Shown: positions 1 to 19,429 of the stretch, one piece after another
Position numbering within the stretch: position 1 is the first letter of the stretch
How the letters are laid out: each line of letters begins with the position of its first letter
Source of the DNA: Scatophagus argus
Lineage: Eukaryota; Chordata; Actinopteri; Scatophagidae
Assembly (NCBI RefSeq): GCF_020382885.2
Contig: NC_058512.1
Span: 1,425,001-1,489,000 of the forward strand
Length of the DNA: 64,000 nucleotides
Direction of reading: 5' to 3'
Notes under the pieces: model-generated
What the model saw: only the letters and a program-made list of their open reading frames with translations
Database searches by the model: none
Told to the model about the DNA's origin: nothing
Position numbers and translations under genes: made by a program

Positions 1-509
1 GTAGTCAGTTTGTGAAACAGGACTAACAACACATGTTGAGTCTGAGAAGAAATAAGTCATAATAGACTGATTGCTAAGCCCCCTCTGTCACGTTGACAGC
101 TGTGGATTTTGTTGCTGTCCCGAGCAGATTTGATCATCTGTATCGGGCTAGCATAAGCTAATGCTAACGCTAAAACTTTAACAAGTTGAACAACAGGTCT
201 GCAAACTGTTCGCACCGATTAGCTCTGGACTGTCTGTGCAGTTTTAACTTTCCAGAGTCTGTGACTTTTGCAGACTGTTGTCAGTTTGTAAAAAGATCCT
301 CCACTGTTTGGAGAAATTAATATTTAATTTTAGGAACATTTTTACAACAATTAGACACTTTTTTAAAAAAATTTAAAAATCCTCCTCCCCTGCGTGGCGA
401 TGATGGCTATGATGTTATGTGGGTTTGTTGTTAGCGTGTCTGCCGGAAAAATGAGCTCATCTGACCCAGAAAAAAAACTTCCTCCCCTCCTTCAGGTTGT
501 ATGAAATAA

Positions 510-541
510 CAGGTGGCTGACAGTATTGTGTCAGCCACCTG
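510..541. other. Perfect 13-bp hairpin with 6-nt loop
   Basis: Arms 510-522 (CAGGTGGCTGACA) and 529-541 are exact reverse complements around GTATTG, in intergenic sequence. Confidence 0.8.
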
Positions 542-1399
542 GGCAGCTTTCAACGCCTCCTTTGTACGGAAAATATTGAATATATGTTGAGATACGCTTG
601 TCACATGAAAATATTTGATGGGAAATTCCCAAGTGAGGTAGGTTTATGAATGTGTTCAAAGTCATTAAAACTTTTGTCAAAATGTCAATGACATCAGATT
701 GAACTGTAAACCAAAACAAGAAATATTCAAATGAACTAAAGAAAAGAGCAGTGGACTCCTTTTGATAATCACAGAAACACACAGTTAGTTAATCACCATA
801 AACACTACCAGTGTGACACTTTTCATGTCACTGGCAAAAATTCTATAATCTGAGTTTTCTTTGATAATAATAATCTTTGATTTTTGATTATTATTATTAT
901 AATCTTTCTGATCTTTCTAAGACACTTTGAACATCTCTCTTCTCGTATCACTCCGCTAAGCCCCTCCCAACAAACCCATAAAGTCAAACGGCAGCAGGAA
1001 AAGCGCGAGTCCCTCGCTAAGACTCGATCCTTTCAACTGTGACTCGTCTTCTAAAAAACAGCCCTCCCACACCTCGCCTCACCAGACCACCAGAGACATG
1101 CGCATGCTATGGGGACGTCCCCTCTCTGAAAGGACGTCCTGTCACGGGACAGATCTTCTAAAGCCTGATCACAGAGCCGAGAGGAGGTGCTGTTTTCTCT
1201 CAGATCGCTTAACTTGGAAAGATTAGATTTAGAAGTCATTACATAAGTAGTTTTGTTTTTATATGCTTAAGTTTTGAGATGTCTGTCTCCACTCCAATGC
1301 TGTGGAAATCACGGGAATTTCCTCCAATCAACAATTACATTAGAAGACGAGTTTCTGTGATGTTGTTTGCTATAGCTGAGTCGTCCATCTAGATTGGGG

Positions 1400-1603
1400 G
1401 TCTGCTCTGAGGTTTCTGCTTTCTAAAAGGCAGTTTTCCCCTCACCACTGTGGCCAAGTGTGTGCTAATGGAGGAATGTTGAGTCTGTCTGTATTAAAGA
1501 TTACCTATCAGTTTGATCTAAATCTGCTCTGTAACCAAAGAGTCGTGAGATAAATTCTGTTGTGATTTGGCGTTATATAAATGAACTGAAGTGAGCTAAA
1601 CGT
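1400..1603 (+). repeat. Dispersed teleost repeat
   Basis: It contains AAAGGCAGTTTTCCCCTCAC, CCAAGTGTGTGCTAATGGAG and ends TGTGATTTGGCGTTATATAA ATGAACTGAA (in two pieces). I recognise this as a very common fish interspersed repeat; its class is not certain. Confidence 0.5.
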
Positions 1604-2329
1604 AAACATAGCCACAATGCTAATATACTGATGCTAAGCAGAAATTATATCACTAACTTAATTAAGGGTGTCAGCATGGTAATTTTTTATGAGAAGTAAA
1701 CACAAAGTCTAGCTAAGGCTGATGGGGATGGCATTAGTTTTCAAAAATCAAAAATCAGAAGATCACCAAATTCATTACTGAGAAGGAAAATTACTATTTT
1801 AGTCAATTTACTGCTACGCTCAGGCAGTTCAACATAATATTTTTTCTGTTTCCTGTATATCATGTAGCTTACAAGTAGCTCACTTAGCACATATTCATCT
1901 CACACCACACACTATAAATAACTTCCTAGTATTCGAATGCCTAACCTCAAGGCAGGTCAAAACCAGTTTTGCAGATGCTGATAACTGTTTTGTCTGCACT
2001 CACTTCGCTGATGACATGTTAGACACCGTTTGTTTAGTTACCTTTTTCTGTCTAACATGGTTTCTCTGTCTGGTCACACGTCATGTGCAGATATAAATAC
2101 ATCCTGTTTCTTGCTGCTCAGACCTTTTTTTATAAAATATTCACCAATTTGTCAGCTTTGTTTTTCTTCTCACCAGAGTTTATTTATTTCCACAACAATT
2201 ACAGTTAACTCTAAAGGGGAAATGAATATCTGACTGTCAAATAGTTTCTGAAACATTCAAATTAAGACCAAAAATCTCAGGATGGGGAAAATAAAGGACC
2301 TCAAAGTTATGAGCACACGTCACCTGGGA

Positions 2330-2400
2330 CCCCAGAATGTTTGTACACAGTTTCATGACAATTCATTCAATAGTTGTTGAGATTTCCTTGTGCTGGTTAG
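2330..2400 (+). repeat. Dispersed teleost repeat fragment
   Basis: TTCATGACAATTCATTCAAT followed by AGTTGTTGAGATTTC, a widespread fish repeat motif. Confidence 0.35.
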
Positions 2401-2514
2401 AGTCATTTGTACGCGACTATTCATGTCAGTATGGGGGATGAATACTACTGTTCCCACTGACCTCCACTCTCCATGTGTTTTGGAACTTCTGCTGGTCTTT
2501 CACACATGAACACA

Positions 2515-2745
2515 CACATACACACAAAATTTCCCAGAGACCTACTCTTACCTTAACCATAATCACTACAATCTTAAACTTAACCCTTATCCCCCATCTA
2601 AACCTAATTCTAACATTAAAAGTTTGAAAATTAATGTTTTACATTATGGGGACTTGTTTGTCCCCATAAGGAGTCCCCACAGTGTGTACACAGCTGTATG
2701 TCCCCACAATGTGAGTAATACAAGTCTGGACACACACACCGAAAA
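2515..2745. repeat. Dispersed repeat with TCCCCACA motifs
   Basis: It has CTTACCTTAACCATAATCAC, GGGGACTTGTTTGTCCCCAT and CCCCACAATGTGAGTAATAC AAG (in pieces), a familiar fish interspersed repeat ending in a CA tract. Confidence 0.45.
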
Positions 2746-2920
2746 TAATTTTTTTATAATTTATTAGATGACAGTGCATGGGTATACTTGGTGTGTCCAG
2801 CTCATGGACAACAAGAAAAACACATCTGAACAGCCAACAGGAAGATATTTTAGCATTATGTTTTTGAGTGTAATGTTTCAGAGATTAGGAAGAAACAGCT
2901 GAGTTACGCATTTCTTTGTC

Positions 2921-3010
2921 AAGATTCAAGATTCAAGAATCTTTATTGTCATTATGCGAGCATAACGAAATTTTGTAAAGATTCTCGGCCTAAAGGCACA
3001 CGTATAAATA
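2921..3010 (-). mobile_element. L2-type LINE 3' end
   Basis: On the minus strand AAATTTCGTTATGCTCGCAT, then AATGACAATAAAGATTCTTG followed by repeats of AATCTTG. This is the typical 3' terminus of fish L2/Maui-like LINEs. No reverse-transcriptase frame remains. Confidence 0.55.
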
Positions 3011-4385
3011 GCACAAAAAAAAGAAAAAAATGAACACAAATATAAAGATATAAAACACAAAGCAAAATAGATAAAGTGCACTTAGTGCCAGTCAATGGTA
3101 TCCATGGTCCACTTTTTAGCTGGCAAAGAGTGACTTAAATGTTCTTCCTGCTTTCTCTCATCAAAGTCACATTTTTGTAGAATCTGGCGTGTAAATGTTC
3201 ATGTATTAATGTGAAATTTGACTCATTGCTCACGGTAGCAAATACAATCCCTGTTAAAAAGACCGGAAAAAATGTGTCAGGCTGGGTTTGTCCAACGCTG
3301 GAAACTTTTGTACTAATTGTTTCTTGTTTGGTATATCACGTCTACACTGGTACTTCAGGAAATAGCAACAGCCTCTCGCTCTGAGTCTGACATTGACCAA
3401 AGCTTTCACCTTCTCCAATTATTTGGCTGTTACCAAACAGACTGCCAGCATGTATTACAAACTAAAACTGAGTCAGTCAGGGCTTAGCATTAGTCATGGC
3501 GGTGCTGTAGTTAAATGCTGCTGAATAAAACGAATTTCAGTAACAAATGTCCTGCGAAAAGACTTGACTTTCTGATCTCTTATGTATTGTGTTTATTGAA
3601 TATGTGTCTCCTGCCTTCCTGAGATTGGAGGGGATCATGGTATTTAAATCAGTCACTTTTAAAGAAGATTTGGGGGGGGGGAGTATGGCGCAATCTTGTA
3701 CTTTTTAAGAACCATCCCTTTTTCTATACCGCTTATCCGTCAGGGATGCGGGACTTTTTAAGAACCACAAACATAATTTCTGTACCATTACATGACCGCA
3801 AGATGGTATCACTTATGCATAGCAAAACAGGTATGCCGTGCAGAAAGTTAAATTACACATTTGGCAGTGCAACATCGCTAAGTGTCCATTATAGCAGGAC
3901 AGCACTTCCTGTAGCAGGAAGTGAAGCTGCTGCTCCACATGGTGCGTTCACCGCTAACAAGAGTTAGTGTTGTTTAAAATACTACCACTATAAAGCTTCT
4001 CAGAGCTGGGGGGGTATTTACGATTCTCAGTGGGTTCAAACCACAAGCGACCCACTTTCACATTACACCTTTACAAGTCTCCCTTCATCCAACAGTGAAA
4101 AACATTTCACATCACGTTTTGTAGAGTGTGACACACTTAAAACCAGAAAGAAGACACTGAAAACAAAAAACCACAAGAAGAAAATATGGGACCCAAATTT
4201 CACTTCAAAATGTTGCTTTTATGCTTTTGCAGAAACATAATGGAGATGGGAATTCTGGCTGCTGCAACATGAACTGCTCATCATTTAGTACCACTGGCTT
4301 TTAAATCAGCCAAACTTAAGAACGTTGTGACCTGTAACTGCTATCTGTGCTCACATATCACTGAAATGATTCAATTTCATTATAG

Positions 4386-4478
4386 CAGGGGTGGCCACAC
4401 TTTTTACCTTTCAGGATGAAACCTGAACCTTCATGGTGGGCCTGCTTTGGCCCACAGACCACCCTTTGGTCAGCCCTG
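4386..4478. mobile_element. Short hAT-like non-autonomous element
   Basis: It begins CAGGGGTGGCCACA and ends TTTGGTCAGCCCTG. The ends are imperfect inverted repeats of hAT type. The flanking 8-mers (CATTATAG and AATTATAA) agree at six of eight positions, like an aged 8-bp target duplication. Confidence 0.45.
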
Positions 4479-4647
4479 AATTATAACATGTATTAATGTT
4501 CACTGTATCATAATTTTACATTATATTTGATATAAAAACCTGAAATGCTAGAAAGATATTAATGCATATGTAAATTCAACCGTGTTCATCAGCAGTGTTG
4601 TTGTGCTGACTTGATTATATTATGAGGTTAGAATATTAGAAACTTGT

Positions 4648-4701
4648 GATTCTGTAAGTCGCTTTGTATAAAAGTGAAGTGTAATGTAATGTAATGTAAT
4701 A
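4648..4701 (+). repeat. Repeat tail with (TAATG)n
   Basis: GTAAGTCGCTTTGTATAAAA followed by four copies of a TAATG/GTAAT pentamer: the usual 3' end of a common fish element. Confidence 0.4.
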
Positions 4702-7700
4702 GAAACATGTCTGAAATAATGCATTTGACTACAACAAAAATATTCATGAATTAACACACTTCTATGACAGTGTCACACAACACTTAACATGACAAAAGTA
4801 AACTTCTGCATTGAACTGCAATGTGTACAGGTACAAGTGTAATAATAAACCTTTGAACTGTGCTGCTCGTTGGTTTCACTGCTCAGGTCAGGCTCAATTC
4901 ACAAGTTACAGAAATAAATTGAAGAGGATCTGAAAACCATATTAAACCATGTTTAACATGACACGAAACAGATATGAAGCCTCTTTGGAGAACAAAACGC
5001 TGAAGAAAAAAAATGAACTTAATGTCTAACGAGGTCACATCACTGACTTAAAGGATATTCATTCCCACGTTTGGCCCCAACCCACCGTGCAGTTAAAAAC
5101 TGTTTTTGTTTGTATGTTTGTCTGTGAAGAACATCTAAATAACGTTGTGTGAACAGAAAAGGCAAACAGAAGTAACAAGTTTAGAACAGGATCGAGTTTA
5201 TTTCCTAAGAAACTTGATTATTGAAAGTGTTAAATGCAATGGAGTCTCAATGCACCCAAAACTGGCAGCATTCCAAAAATAATAAAATAAAAATAAAACT
5301 GAGAAGTTCTATGCAAATGTAACCTCGACATAAAGAGGAACTGATTAAACAGTTTAGTTCTTGTAGTAACAGTGTTGTACCTGAAATCCGAGCGTGACTA
5401 CCTATAAACTACATCCTCAAATTATATTCTAAGTAGCAGTCATGTGTTAACACACACCTCCAACACATCTCTCAATCAGTATAAGAAGCACAAAGTAATG
5501 ATTGAATCTTTTTACATTCAGTCTTCTAATACCATAGAAATGAACTTAATACAGCAAAACGAAATAAAACAGGTGAAAAATATTTACTCAGAATCACACA
5601 GTCAAAAATGCCTCCTGGAATGTGGCAAAATGGTGGAGAGTGATAACACTGAATGGATCAGACAGACAGGCGGGACCGCAAGGCAAAGAGACGGAGACGT
5701 AACAGAGCTGGTGCTGAACCGAAGGGTTTGGTTTCAAGTCTGGTTTAATGCAAACCTCACAGGGGGTGCAGTCTGTGCGTCCCTGTCCTCACAGTGACTG
5801 CGAGGAAACCACCTGAAGTTCAAACGAAGTTTTACGTGACGAATCGTGAGGACATCTTCCGTGCAAACATTCATTCGAAGATGCATTTTACTCAGCACTC
5901 AACTACAATTCTGAGTTGTACTTGAGGTTTTCTGCGAAACTCAAACCTAAACGACGTCCTGTTTTGTGACGTGCTGGACTGGAAAAAGCAAAACAAAAGA
6001 GAAAACACATTCAGAAAGAAGAAAACACTTGATCGTTTAAAGTGACGAATGCAATAGAGTCAGTGCGCCCCAAAAAACGGCAGCAACAGTGAAATGATAA
6101 AACTGCTTCTTCTTCCTCCAGAAAGCCAGTTGATGGAAACGCGCCTAATTTGCTTCTTCTTCTCTTTTTTCTTTTTTGCAACTCAGCAAAGGTTTGCTTC
6201 ATTTTATCAACTCAGACTGCTGAAGTCTCACATTAACTTTGTCTGCACACTCAAACCAAAATGTTTTCCAACCTTCTCTGGGCATGTGAGTATTGCATTA
6301 AAGCAGACTCGAACAAATCCAAACCGATCCTTTAAAAACACTGATTGTGTTTAGCGTGTCGACACGGAGAGCGTCGGCCTCACCATTTCCCTCCTCGTGG
6401 TTAACACATCGATACACAGAGAAGGGGGGGCGGGGTTTCAGACTTAATCCACATGTTAACACACATGCAACAACGACTGGCAGATGCTTAAAATGCATGT
6501 TAGGTTATCGACACAACATGGAAGCTAATGGAGCTAACGTGAAAACTGGCTGCTAGCTTGTTGACATGTAACTAGTGAAATACCGTAACACACACAGATC
6601 CATAAACAGACGGCTAAAACACACGTGAACATACAGTGGAATGTTGACAGGACTCAAATGTGTGAAATTACAGACAGGATAACAAACTGCTGGATGTTTA
6701 ACTACAGGAAGAATCTGACTTCCAGTTACACACTGAGATCAGGTGTCATAGCGCCCTCTGCTGGGCCTCTCTGGGGTCCCCTCAAAGGTCAAAGCATGTC
6801 ACCATGAACACATCCTCTTCCTTTGTGCCACAGCAGTGAGCAACACACACACAAACACAAACACACACACACACACCATCCTGCTGCCTCAAATACTCAC
6901 TAAAGCACAAAATGTGGATTCATCCGCCGCTCAAAATAGACCTCAGAAAATGCACTGTATTCCCCCGTTAGTTTGATAAAAAATTTCTGAACTTTTTAAA
7001 AAAATGAACCTGTATAACTGATTTAGTCTATAAAAAGTAAGAATAGAATGAAAAACACCCGTCAAAATCTCCTAAAGCCCAAAGTGATTTTTGAAATGTT
7101 TTGTTTTCAGGTTACAGAGACGTAAAGCGGCCAATCGTCACAGACGTGGGAACCAGTGAATGAAAAATTACTGAATTGAACTGACGCCTTTTTTAAAAAA
7201 TACAAACATGCAACTAATAATTAATTTTTCTCATCAGGGATAAGTGGTTGTTACAGCTAATGGATGGATGGATGAATCAGCTTATTATTTTCTTCACAAA
7301 TAGTCTATAAAATGTCAGAAAATAGTGAAAATTTTCTTTCACGACTGTCTGACCATTTTTCCCCATTTCATCAAAGAAACCAAAGTTCTCAAATGTTAGT
7401 CGTGTAAAAATGTAAAGTCGACTCTGAGATACTGTTTGGTAAAAATACACAACCAGCACGTAAACTTCACTTTGGCACTGAAATGTGTCGGATTGCAAAG
7501 AGAGCTGCAAAGTAAAAACTGCTTTCGTCAGATTATTTTCTAATCATTAATCATCTGGCTCACGTAAAGTCAAGAAAAAGTCAGGGTGTTGAACTCGAGA
7601 TCAGAAGATTGATTTCAAATCATTAAACTCAAAAGCAGTTGAATTCAGAGACTTGTTGTTGTGGTGAAATATTAAAGACGTTTTAAATAAACGAATTAAA

Positions 7701-8443
7701 CTCCTGACTGTGGGACATTCCTGTAGAAACACAGCAGTTATACCTGATATCATGAGGGCAATGAAGAGGGAAATGAAGAATTTGAAAACGTAAATGATGG
7801 TTGTCAGGACATAAAAAAATGAACTGTTGACCTTTACAATTTAATTAATTTAATCGAATTGTGACCTTAAAATTGGAAGTCAAACTGAACTGACAAAAGA
7901 GAAAATTTGATGACGACTTGAAATGTTTGCTTTGACCCACGGATTTTCAGTTTATCACAAACGACCAAAAAAACAGCAGCAAATCAGCTGAGAAATCTAA
8001 AATAATAATTATTATTATTATTATGATTATCAAAATAGATGCCGATTCTTTCTCCTTCCTTTTCCGTCTACTTACAACCACTCTGAGTGTCAGAGCTTGA
8101 AGCCTTTTTGAGCTGCAACAATAAAAAACTATCACTTTGTTAGCAGTTTAATATTTTATCACTTTGGTTACAACCTGCGCCGCTGTGGACGTCCTCTACT
8201 GTCTAACTTGAATGTTTCAGGACAAACTAACCATCAGCTTCTGAAATCAATGCTGAAATTGTAGTTTTCAGCTACGCGCACACACACACACGCGCACACA
8301 CACACCTCGCAGCGTCATGCGAGGGTAGAAAAATCTGGACGTACCTTACAGCTTGTAAAATAGTTTCACGCCATCAACAGTGCACAAATTTAATGTGCAA
8401 ATAACGTATGTGTTTTTAGTGTCTCAAACGGACGGATGCTTCA

Positions 8444-8444
<1 letters not shown>

Positions 8445-8487
<43 letters not shown>
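8445..8487. repeat. (CA)n microsatellite
   Basis: A pure 43-bp CA tract in the region downstream of cnnm3. Confidence 0.9.
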
Positions 8488-8489
<2 letters not shown>

Positions 8490-9788
8490 AGCTTTGGCAC
8501 CCAGACAGACGAAAAGCGAGGGATGGCAATGCAGAGTTTAGAATGGAAGGCTAAACCTGGAAGAAAGGCACCGCCAAATTAAAATAAAATGCATTTATAT
8601 ATAATATATATATACACATGTATAGTCCAAAATGTATAAAACAACATGAAATAATAATTTCAATGAAAAGCACGTAAAGGAATGAGGATGGAGATGAGAA
8701 GTGTGGCTCCACAGAACAGATAAGATCACTCTCACTCCAGTCTCGTCCGATAATGACGTTCCAGCCATAGATGATTCATCGATAAAAAACAAAACAAAGA
8801 TCAATAATCTCTACTTGGTTGGAGCAGGTCTTTCACAGCGGGAAGACAGAGTCGCATTACCCATGAGCCTCCTCTTCTGTGAAGCTCTCCTGGGCTCTAC
8901 TGCCACCTGCGAAACCCGACCAATGAGAGGAGAGCTGGGGTGAGCGGGGGATGATGACATCACACAGGATGTTAAAGCGACACAAGGCACGAAGAGACAG
9001 GAAACGACACAGAAGGTGGCACAAGAGCGACGAAGAAGAGCCGGAGTTCTTACGAAACGGGTGAAAAGTTGAAACCGTACGTTTCTGCAAAGCACGAACA
9101 CGTGAAGTTTGTACATTTCAGACGTTTTCACGACGTTTTCGCAACACGTTTCATATAATTAGATTTTTAACGAGCCATTAGGACATTTTTTTTTTTAGCG
9201 AAATGTCAGGACATTTTCAAACTGAAAACCAGATGTTTTTTACAACACGTGGAGCCTTTTGTTTAAGCTTTTCAGTGCTACTTCAAGTTGACATTTTGCA
9301 GGGAACTTTCCCAGACATTTTCAGATCTTCCACGTTCTGCTCCAGAAGCAGGAAGATTAAATTCAAAACTTTTTTAACAACTCTAATAACTAAAAATCAT
9401 CCAGCCAAACACATTACGTGGACATAAACACTCACATGCTGGTCAAGTGTAGGTCATTTAAATTTAAATTTTCAATCAGTGAGGAAGTGATGTGTCTCAG
9501 GATGATGTGGGAGAACGGGGTTGGCTGTCTCGCTCTCTAGGGGGCGCTGTGAAGAAATGTTAAACATCTGTGCACTTTTACATTTTGCAGACTGTTTCTC
9601 GTCTCTGTTGTGCCATCTTTTTCTTTTCCCACCAGGCGTGATGTCACACATCCTGGACAGGAAGTGACCTGGTGAATCAGACTCTGTCTCTGAGAGGACA
9701 GAGACGGACCAGAACTGTGAGAGTTTACATACCGAGGAGAGACAAGTGAGTCCAGGGAAAAGCCACGCACACACACGAGCATCCTGGC

Positions 9789-9819
<31 letters not shown>

Positions 9820-9967
9820 AAGACACATGTGTGCATTCCATTTACCTCATGCAAAACATACTAACAGTAGTTCTCAATGGTATCAAAGAAGGAAAAGTTT
9901 ACAGGGAACTCTGGACGAGCCAGAGGAGACACGGAGGCAGGAAGAGAAAGAGAAAGAGAAGATTATT

Positions 9968-15789
<5,822 letters not shown>

Positions 15790-16281
15790 ATTGGAATTGG
15801 TCAGGCTGGCTGTGCGCGGATCATGTGACTGTAGCCCCGCAGCGGCCCCGCCCACCAGGGCCGAGCCAACCAAACAAAACGAGCACTGCAACTGAACTAC
15901 GTGGCGGCCATTTTGGCTCTGCACACATAGGCGAGGCCCGGCCAGCGCGGTTCATTCCGGGTCCTGATCGTGGATGTTTGTGTTTCTTATCGCACCGCCC
16001 CTTCTGAACGGCAGCAAACCGCAGTCAGTGTGAGCTCACAGCCAATAAAAGACGAGAAAACAACAAGGAGCTCACGCCCACCTTTGTTACATTTCATAAC
16101 AAGTCATTCAGCACTGCGGGCCATTAACTGAATTAATGCAAATGTATGTATGTATGTGTTTGATTTAGCTGAGTTGGTATCTTCCAAGATTAGTTTAAAA
16201 TTCCCTGCAACACATGAACAGAAGGAAGTCCGGCAGTGAACGAAACAGAGACACGTTTTCTGTAGAGAAATATATCTCAGG

Positions 16282-16287
16282 TTTATT
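16282..16287 (-). promoter_or_regulatory. cnnm4: Candidate cnnm4 distal polyadenylation signal AATAAA
   Basis: The minus strand has AATAAA about 500 nt before the cnnm3 start codon. If used, cnnm4 would have a 3' UTR of about 5.9 kb ending just short of the cnnm3 promoter. That length is unproven, and repeats in between make a shorter UTR equally likely. Confidence 0.2.
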
Positions 16288-17785
16288 CATAACCTCATAG
16301 ATTTCTTTAAATGCCTTACAGTAGTTATAAAACAGTATGTACACATTGCTTTAAATCCATGTTTGGAGGTGCTCCTCCATCTTTGTTCAGCCACTGAAAC
16401 AAAAGAAAGAAACTTCCACCGAGTCAAACATATTACAGTCATGTGTGAATATTAAAACCTGCCAAACAGGTATTCTGTATGTGGTGTGCATATCCTGGGG
16501 AAACAAAGAGGGGAATTAACTTTACTTCCATATCAGAGTTTATGAATCCAAGACGAAAGTGCTCGGACTTCTTGAAATGCTTACCTACAGGTATTTTTGT
16601 ATTCCGGGTCCTTGAATTATCTCAACACTGCCTGATGTCTCTGCATACAAAGAGGCCTATCTGAGCAGGGTGATAATTTATGCAAAAACGTGTTGTGGGT
16701 CACAATGTTTTTCGCCTTTGTTCAAACAATCCACTCGTGAATGATACACAGTGTGGAAAAGTCAGTGGCCTGAGAACCCGGCAGCAGAAAATATTTAACC
16801 TTCACACAAGTCTAATCATCACACCACTGCAGGGCTAAAAACAACAGCACAGGAGCTGCTGATAAGCTCCCCTGCTCCAGTCCCACGACAGAAAAACGTC
16901 TGAACAATAAAAACGGCTTAGCAGATCAGACCGGCAGTCAAAGCTGGAGGAATTTCAATACTTTTGAGCAGTGGGAGAGGAGCTGAGATAAGGACAGGAT
17001 GAAAAATATGAGGAAAAAGGAGTGAAAAGTGAGTGGGAGGAGAAAAGAAAAAAGGGGTGAGATAAACGGGAGGGCAAAGGATGACAGGAAAGTGGGAGGA
17101 TGGGAAAGGAGAAACAAGGACTTTGGCTGAGGAAAAAAACTTTAAATGACAAAAAAAAAACAAAAACTGAAGGAAGCTGCAGAGATAGGAGGAGTAAAAT
17201 ATTATTTGAGGTCGACTCTGTGCAATGTTTATTGCTATTTAATGCTTTCCTAGCAAAACAATGGAAATAAAACTTGAAATGACATCTCACCTCTCGTTAA
17301 TAAATAGACTATTTTCAGCATCTCTTTCAGCAACACACGAATGCCCTCGAGTATTTACATTAATATAACACAAACAGCACTCAGGGATCTGAACACAGTG
17401 ATTCTGGGTAAAAGTGACCCATTAAAGCTGCGTCTTACAGCTGGAAGCCCGTTTCAGAACCACACCTTCAGGTGCACACCTAGAACAATAAATAAATGAA
17501 TAAATAAATAAATACAACGTTTACAATAAATACAACATTAATAAGTAGAACAAATGTTTTCACATTTTCCCAGTACACAAACTGGTAGTCACACAGCCAA
17601 CCAGTGGCTTCACTGGAAACCAGTATAAGACCAATTGCTACATGAGACCTATATGAACCAGCAGGCAGGTCTAAATTTTCTCCAGATAAGAGGGTAAGGC
17701 GATGACAACTACATGTTTTCATTTAATTAGTAGGTTTTTCTTGGTCCTGCTTAAAGAAATCTACATTTTTCACAGAGACCTTCTC

Positions 17786-18140
17786 CATGGCCGGATTTAC
17801 CTGGTGGTGGGGGGATTAACAGTGGCCCCCCCAACCCCCATTCCTCCCAGTCTCTGTGCACTGCTGTGTGTGGTATTCCTGTGCTGGAATACTGGCTGGC
17901 CCCAGGTTTGCTGTGTGGTCATTTGGTAAAGCACAAATATTTTTTTGCAACATGCAAGCACAAAATTGTAATAATGCTAGATTTTGACACTCCGCAAAGT
18001 AAGAAAATAAACCTCCTTCACCTCTTCAACAGTTGGGCCTTAGTGGTGCATATGCCTGGTCATGTCTTAAATAAATCAAATTACCACAAACCAGCCGACA
18101 CTCAGTGAACCTGGGGCTTCTGGGGGCCCCGTCGGTTGTT
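17786..18140. mobile_element. Possible degraded hAT element
   Basis: It starts with GGCCGGATTTACC and a GGGG-rich stretch and ends with CTTCTGGGGGCCCCGTCGG. The pattern resembles common fish hAT remnants. A similar GGCCCC-rich fragment ends at about 37562 (GGTTAACCCGGCCCTG). Confidence 0.3.
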
Positions 18141-18969
18141 AATCAAACTCCCCATTTTCATCCCACAAAAGGAGAAATGCTTTGGAAGAGTCGCCTTTTC
18201 AGACTTATGCTACATAACTCACTCAAAGTTTAAAGTGTTTTCCTCTCAGTGCTAACTTCAGCTTGTACAACAGTCCCAAATAAATCACTGCATCATCAGC
18301 AAAATAATTCATCTTTACAGTCATGTAAATCATTTCAGCATTTCACTGCATATACAGGGATAAAAAATAGGTAGAATACATGCTAGCAGCTTTAACATCT
18401 GAGCTAAGTCGCTCACCCACAGTGAGCTGCTACAATCGTCTTAATCTCTTCATCTCTGTGTCTTCAGTCCACTGAAACACAAACAAACGTCCTCTTTGTC
18501 TGTTCCTTGCACAGCTTGAACAATGCCATTTACATATACAATAAAATGTATTTCACATTGTATTAAGTGCCAAGCATATGAATTAATCCCTGGCTTGGAG
18601 AGTCAGACACACACACACACACACACAATACGTACATTTGTGATAAGACAGGGTTAACATCACGGGTGTGAATCAGTGTGAAGACATGCAGGGAAATGTC
18701 TGTTGTCCATTAAATTCCATCAAGTTATTGTGCGGCAAAGCCTTTTAAATATTCAATGCTTAACCCTGCAACCACAAAGTTTAACAAATTCACATGCGAA
18801 GCACAGGTTGAAGGAACAGCTCAACTCAGCTGAACTCTTGAGCTTTGTTAAAAGAGTGAAAGGAGAGGAAACAGCTAACTTAGCGCAGCCCAAGGGTTAA
18901 AAAGTTTCAAAGCACCTGAAGCTGTTGTCAGTTCCTGAAAATTACATGAATGATTTGTTGTTTAAACAC

Positions 18970-19155
18970 CTGTGGGCAGATTTTTGAACTTCCAAAAGAG
19001 CCAGGCTAGCTATTTCCCATATGTTTCCTCTCTTCATGCTAAGCTAAGCTGACTGTCTTGTGGCTATGGCTTCATATTTACACACAGAGTAGTATCAACC
19101 TTCTCATCCAATGTTGGCAAGAAAGCAAATAAGCATATTTCCCAAAATAGCCTTT
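18970..19155. mobile_element. Fold-back element, half copy
   Basis: Only the second arm is clear: CATGCTAAGCTAAGCTGACT near 19040, then TATCAACCTTCTCATCCAAT and AATAAGCATATTTCCCAAAA, matching the ends of the family. Confidence 0.55.
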
Positions 19156-19429
19156 TTTAAGCTAGGCTCTCCGTAGTATCAGTGCTACATTAGCCTTTTT
19201 GTTTGTAATCTCATGACCAATCACATCACGCGTCACCAGTAACTAAAGACTTCAAGAGATTTAAGAAACAAATAAATAAGACATAACTGTAAGACGCTGA
19301 TCATGGTTGGTCCACTGCTTCTGCATTTTCTTTCAGAGAATTTTTGTTCTTATATAAGCAGCCTTGGGGGAGTTAACGTTACGAACTAACCTAAAGATTT
19401 ATCTGGGTATTTTGTTTATTGTCTTGCAG

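Larger units (their letters stand above)
1..9967. other. Region downstream of cnnm3; no gene recognised
   Basis: About 10 kb of AT-rich sequence after the cnnm3 stop codon. It holds several dispersed-repeat fragments (listed separately), an (ATT)n tract at about 7999-8030, (CA)n tracts at 8281-8310 and 8445-8487, a (GT)n tract at 9792-9819 and a degenerate direct repeat at 5212/6027. Part of it, next to 9967, must be the cnnm3 3' UTR, but no polyadenylation site can be chosen with confidence. Open frames here are short and have no recognisable domain. Confidence 0.7.
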
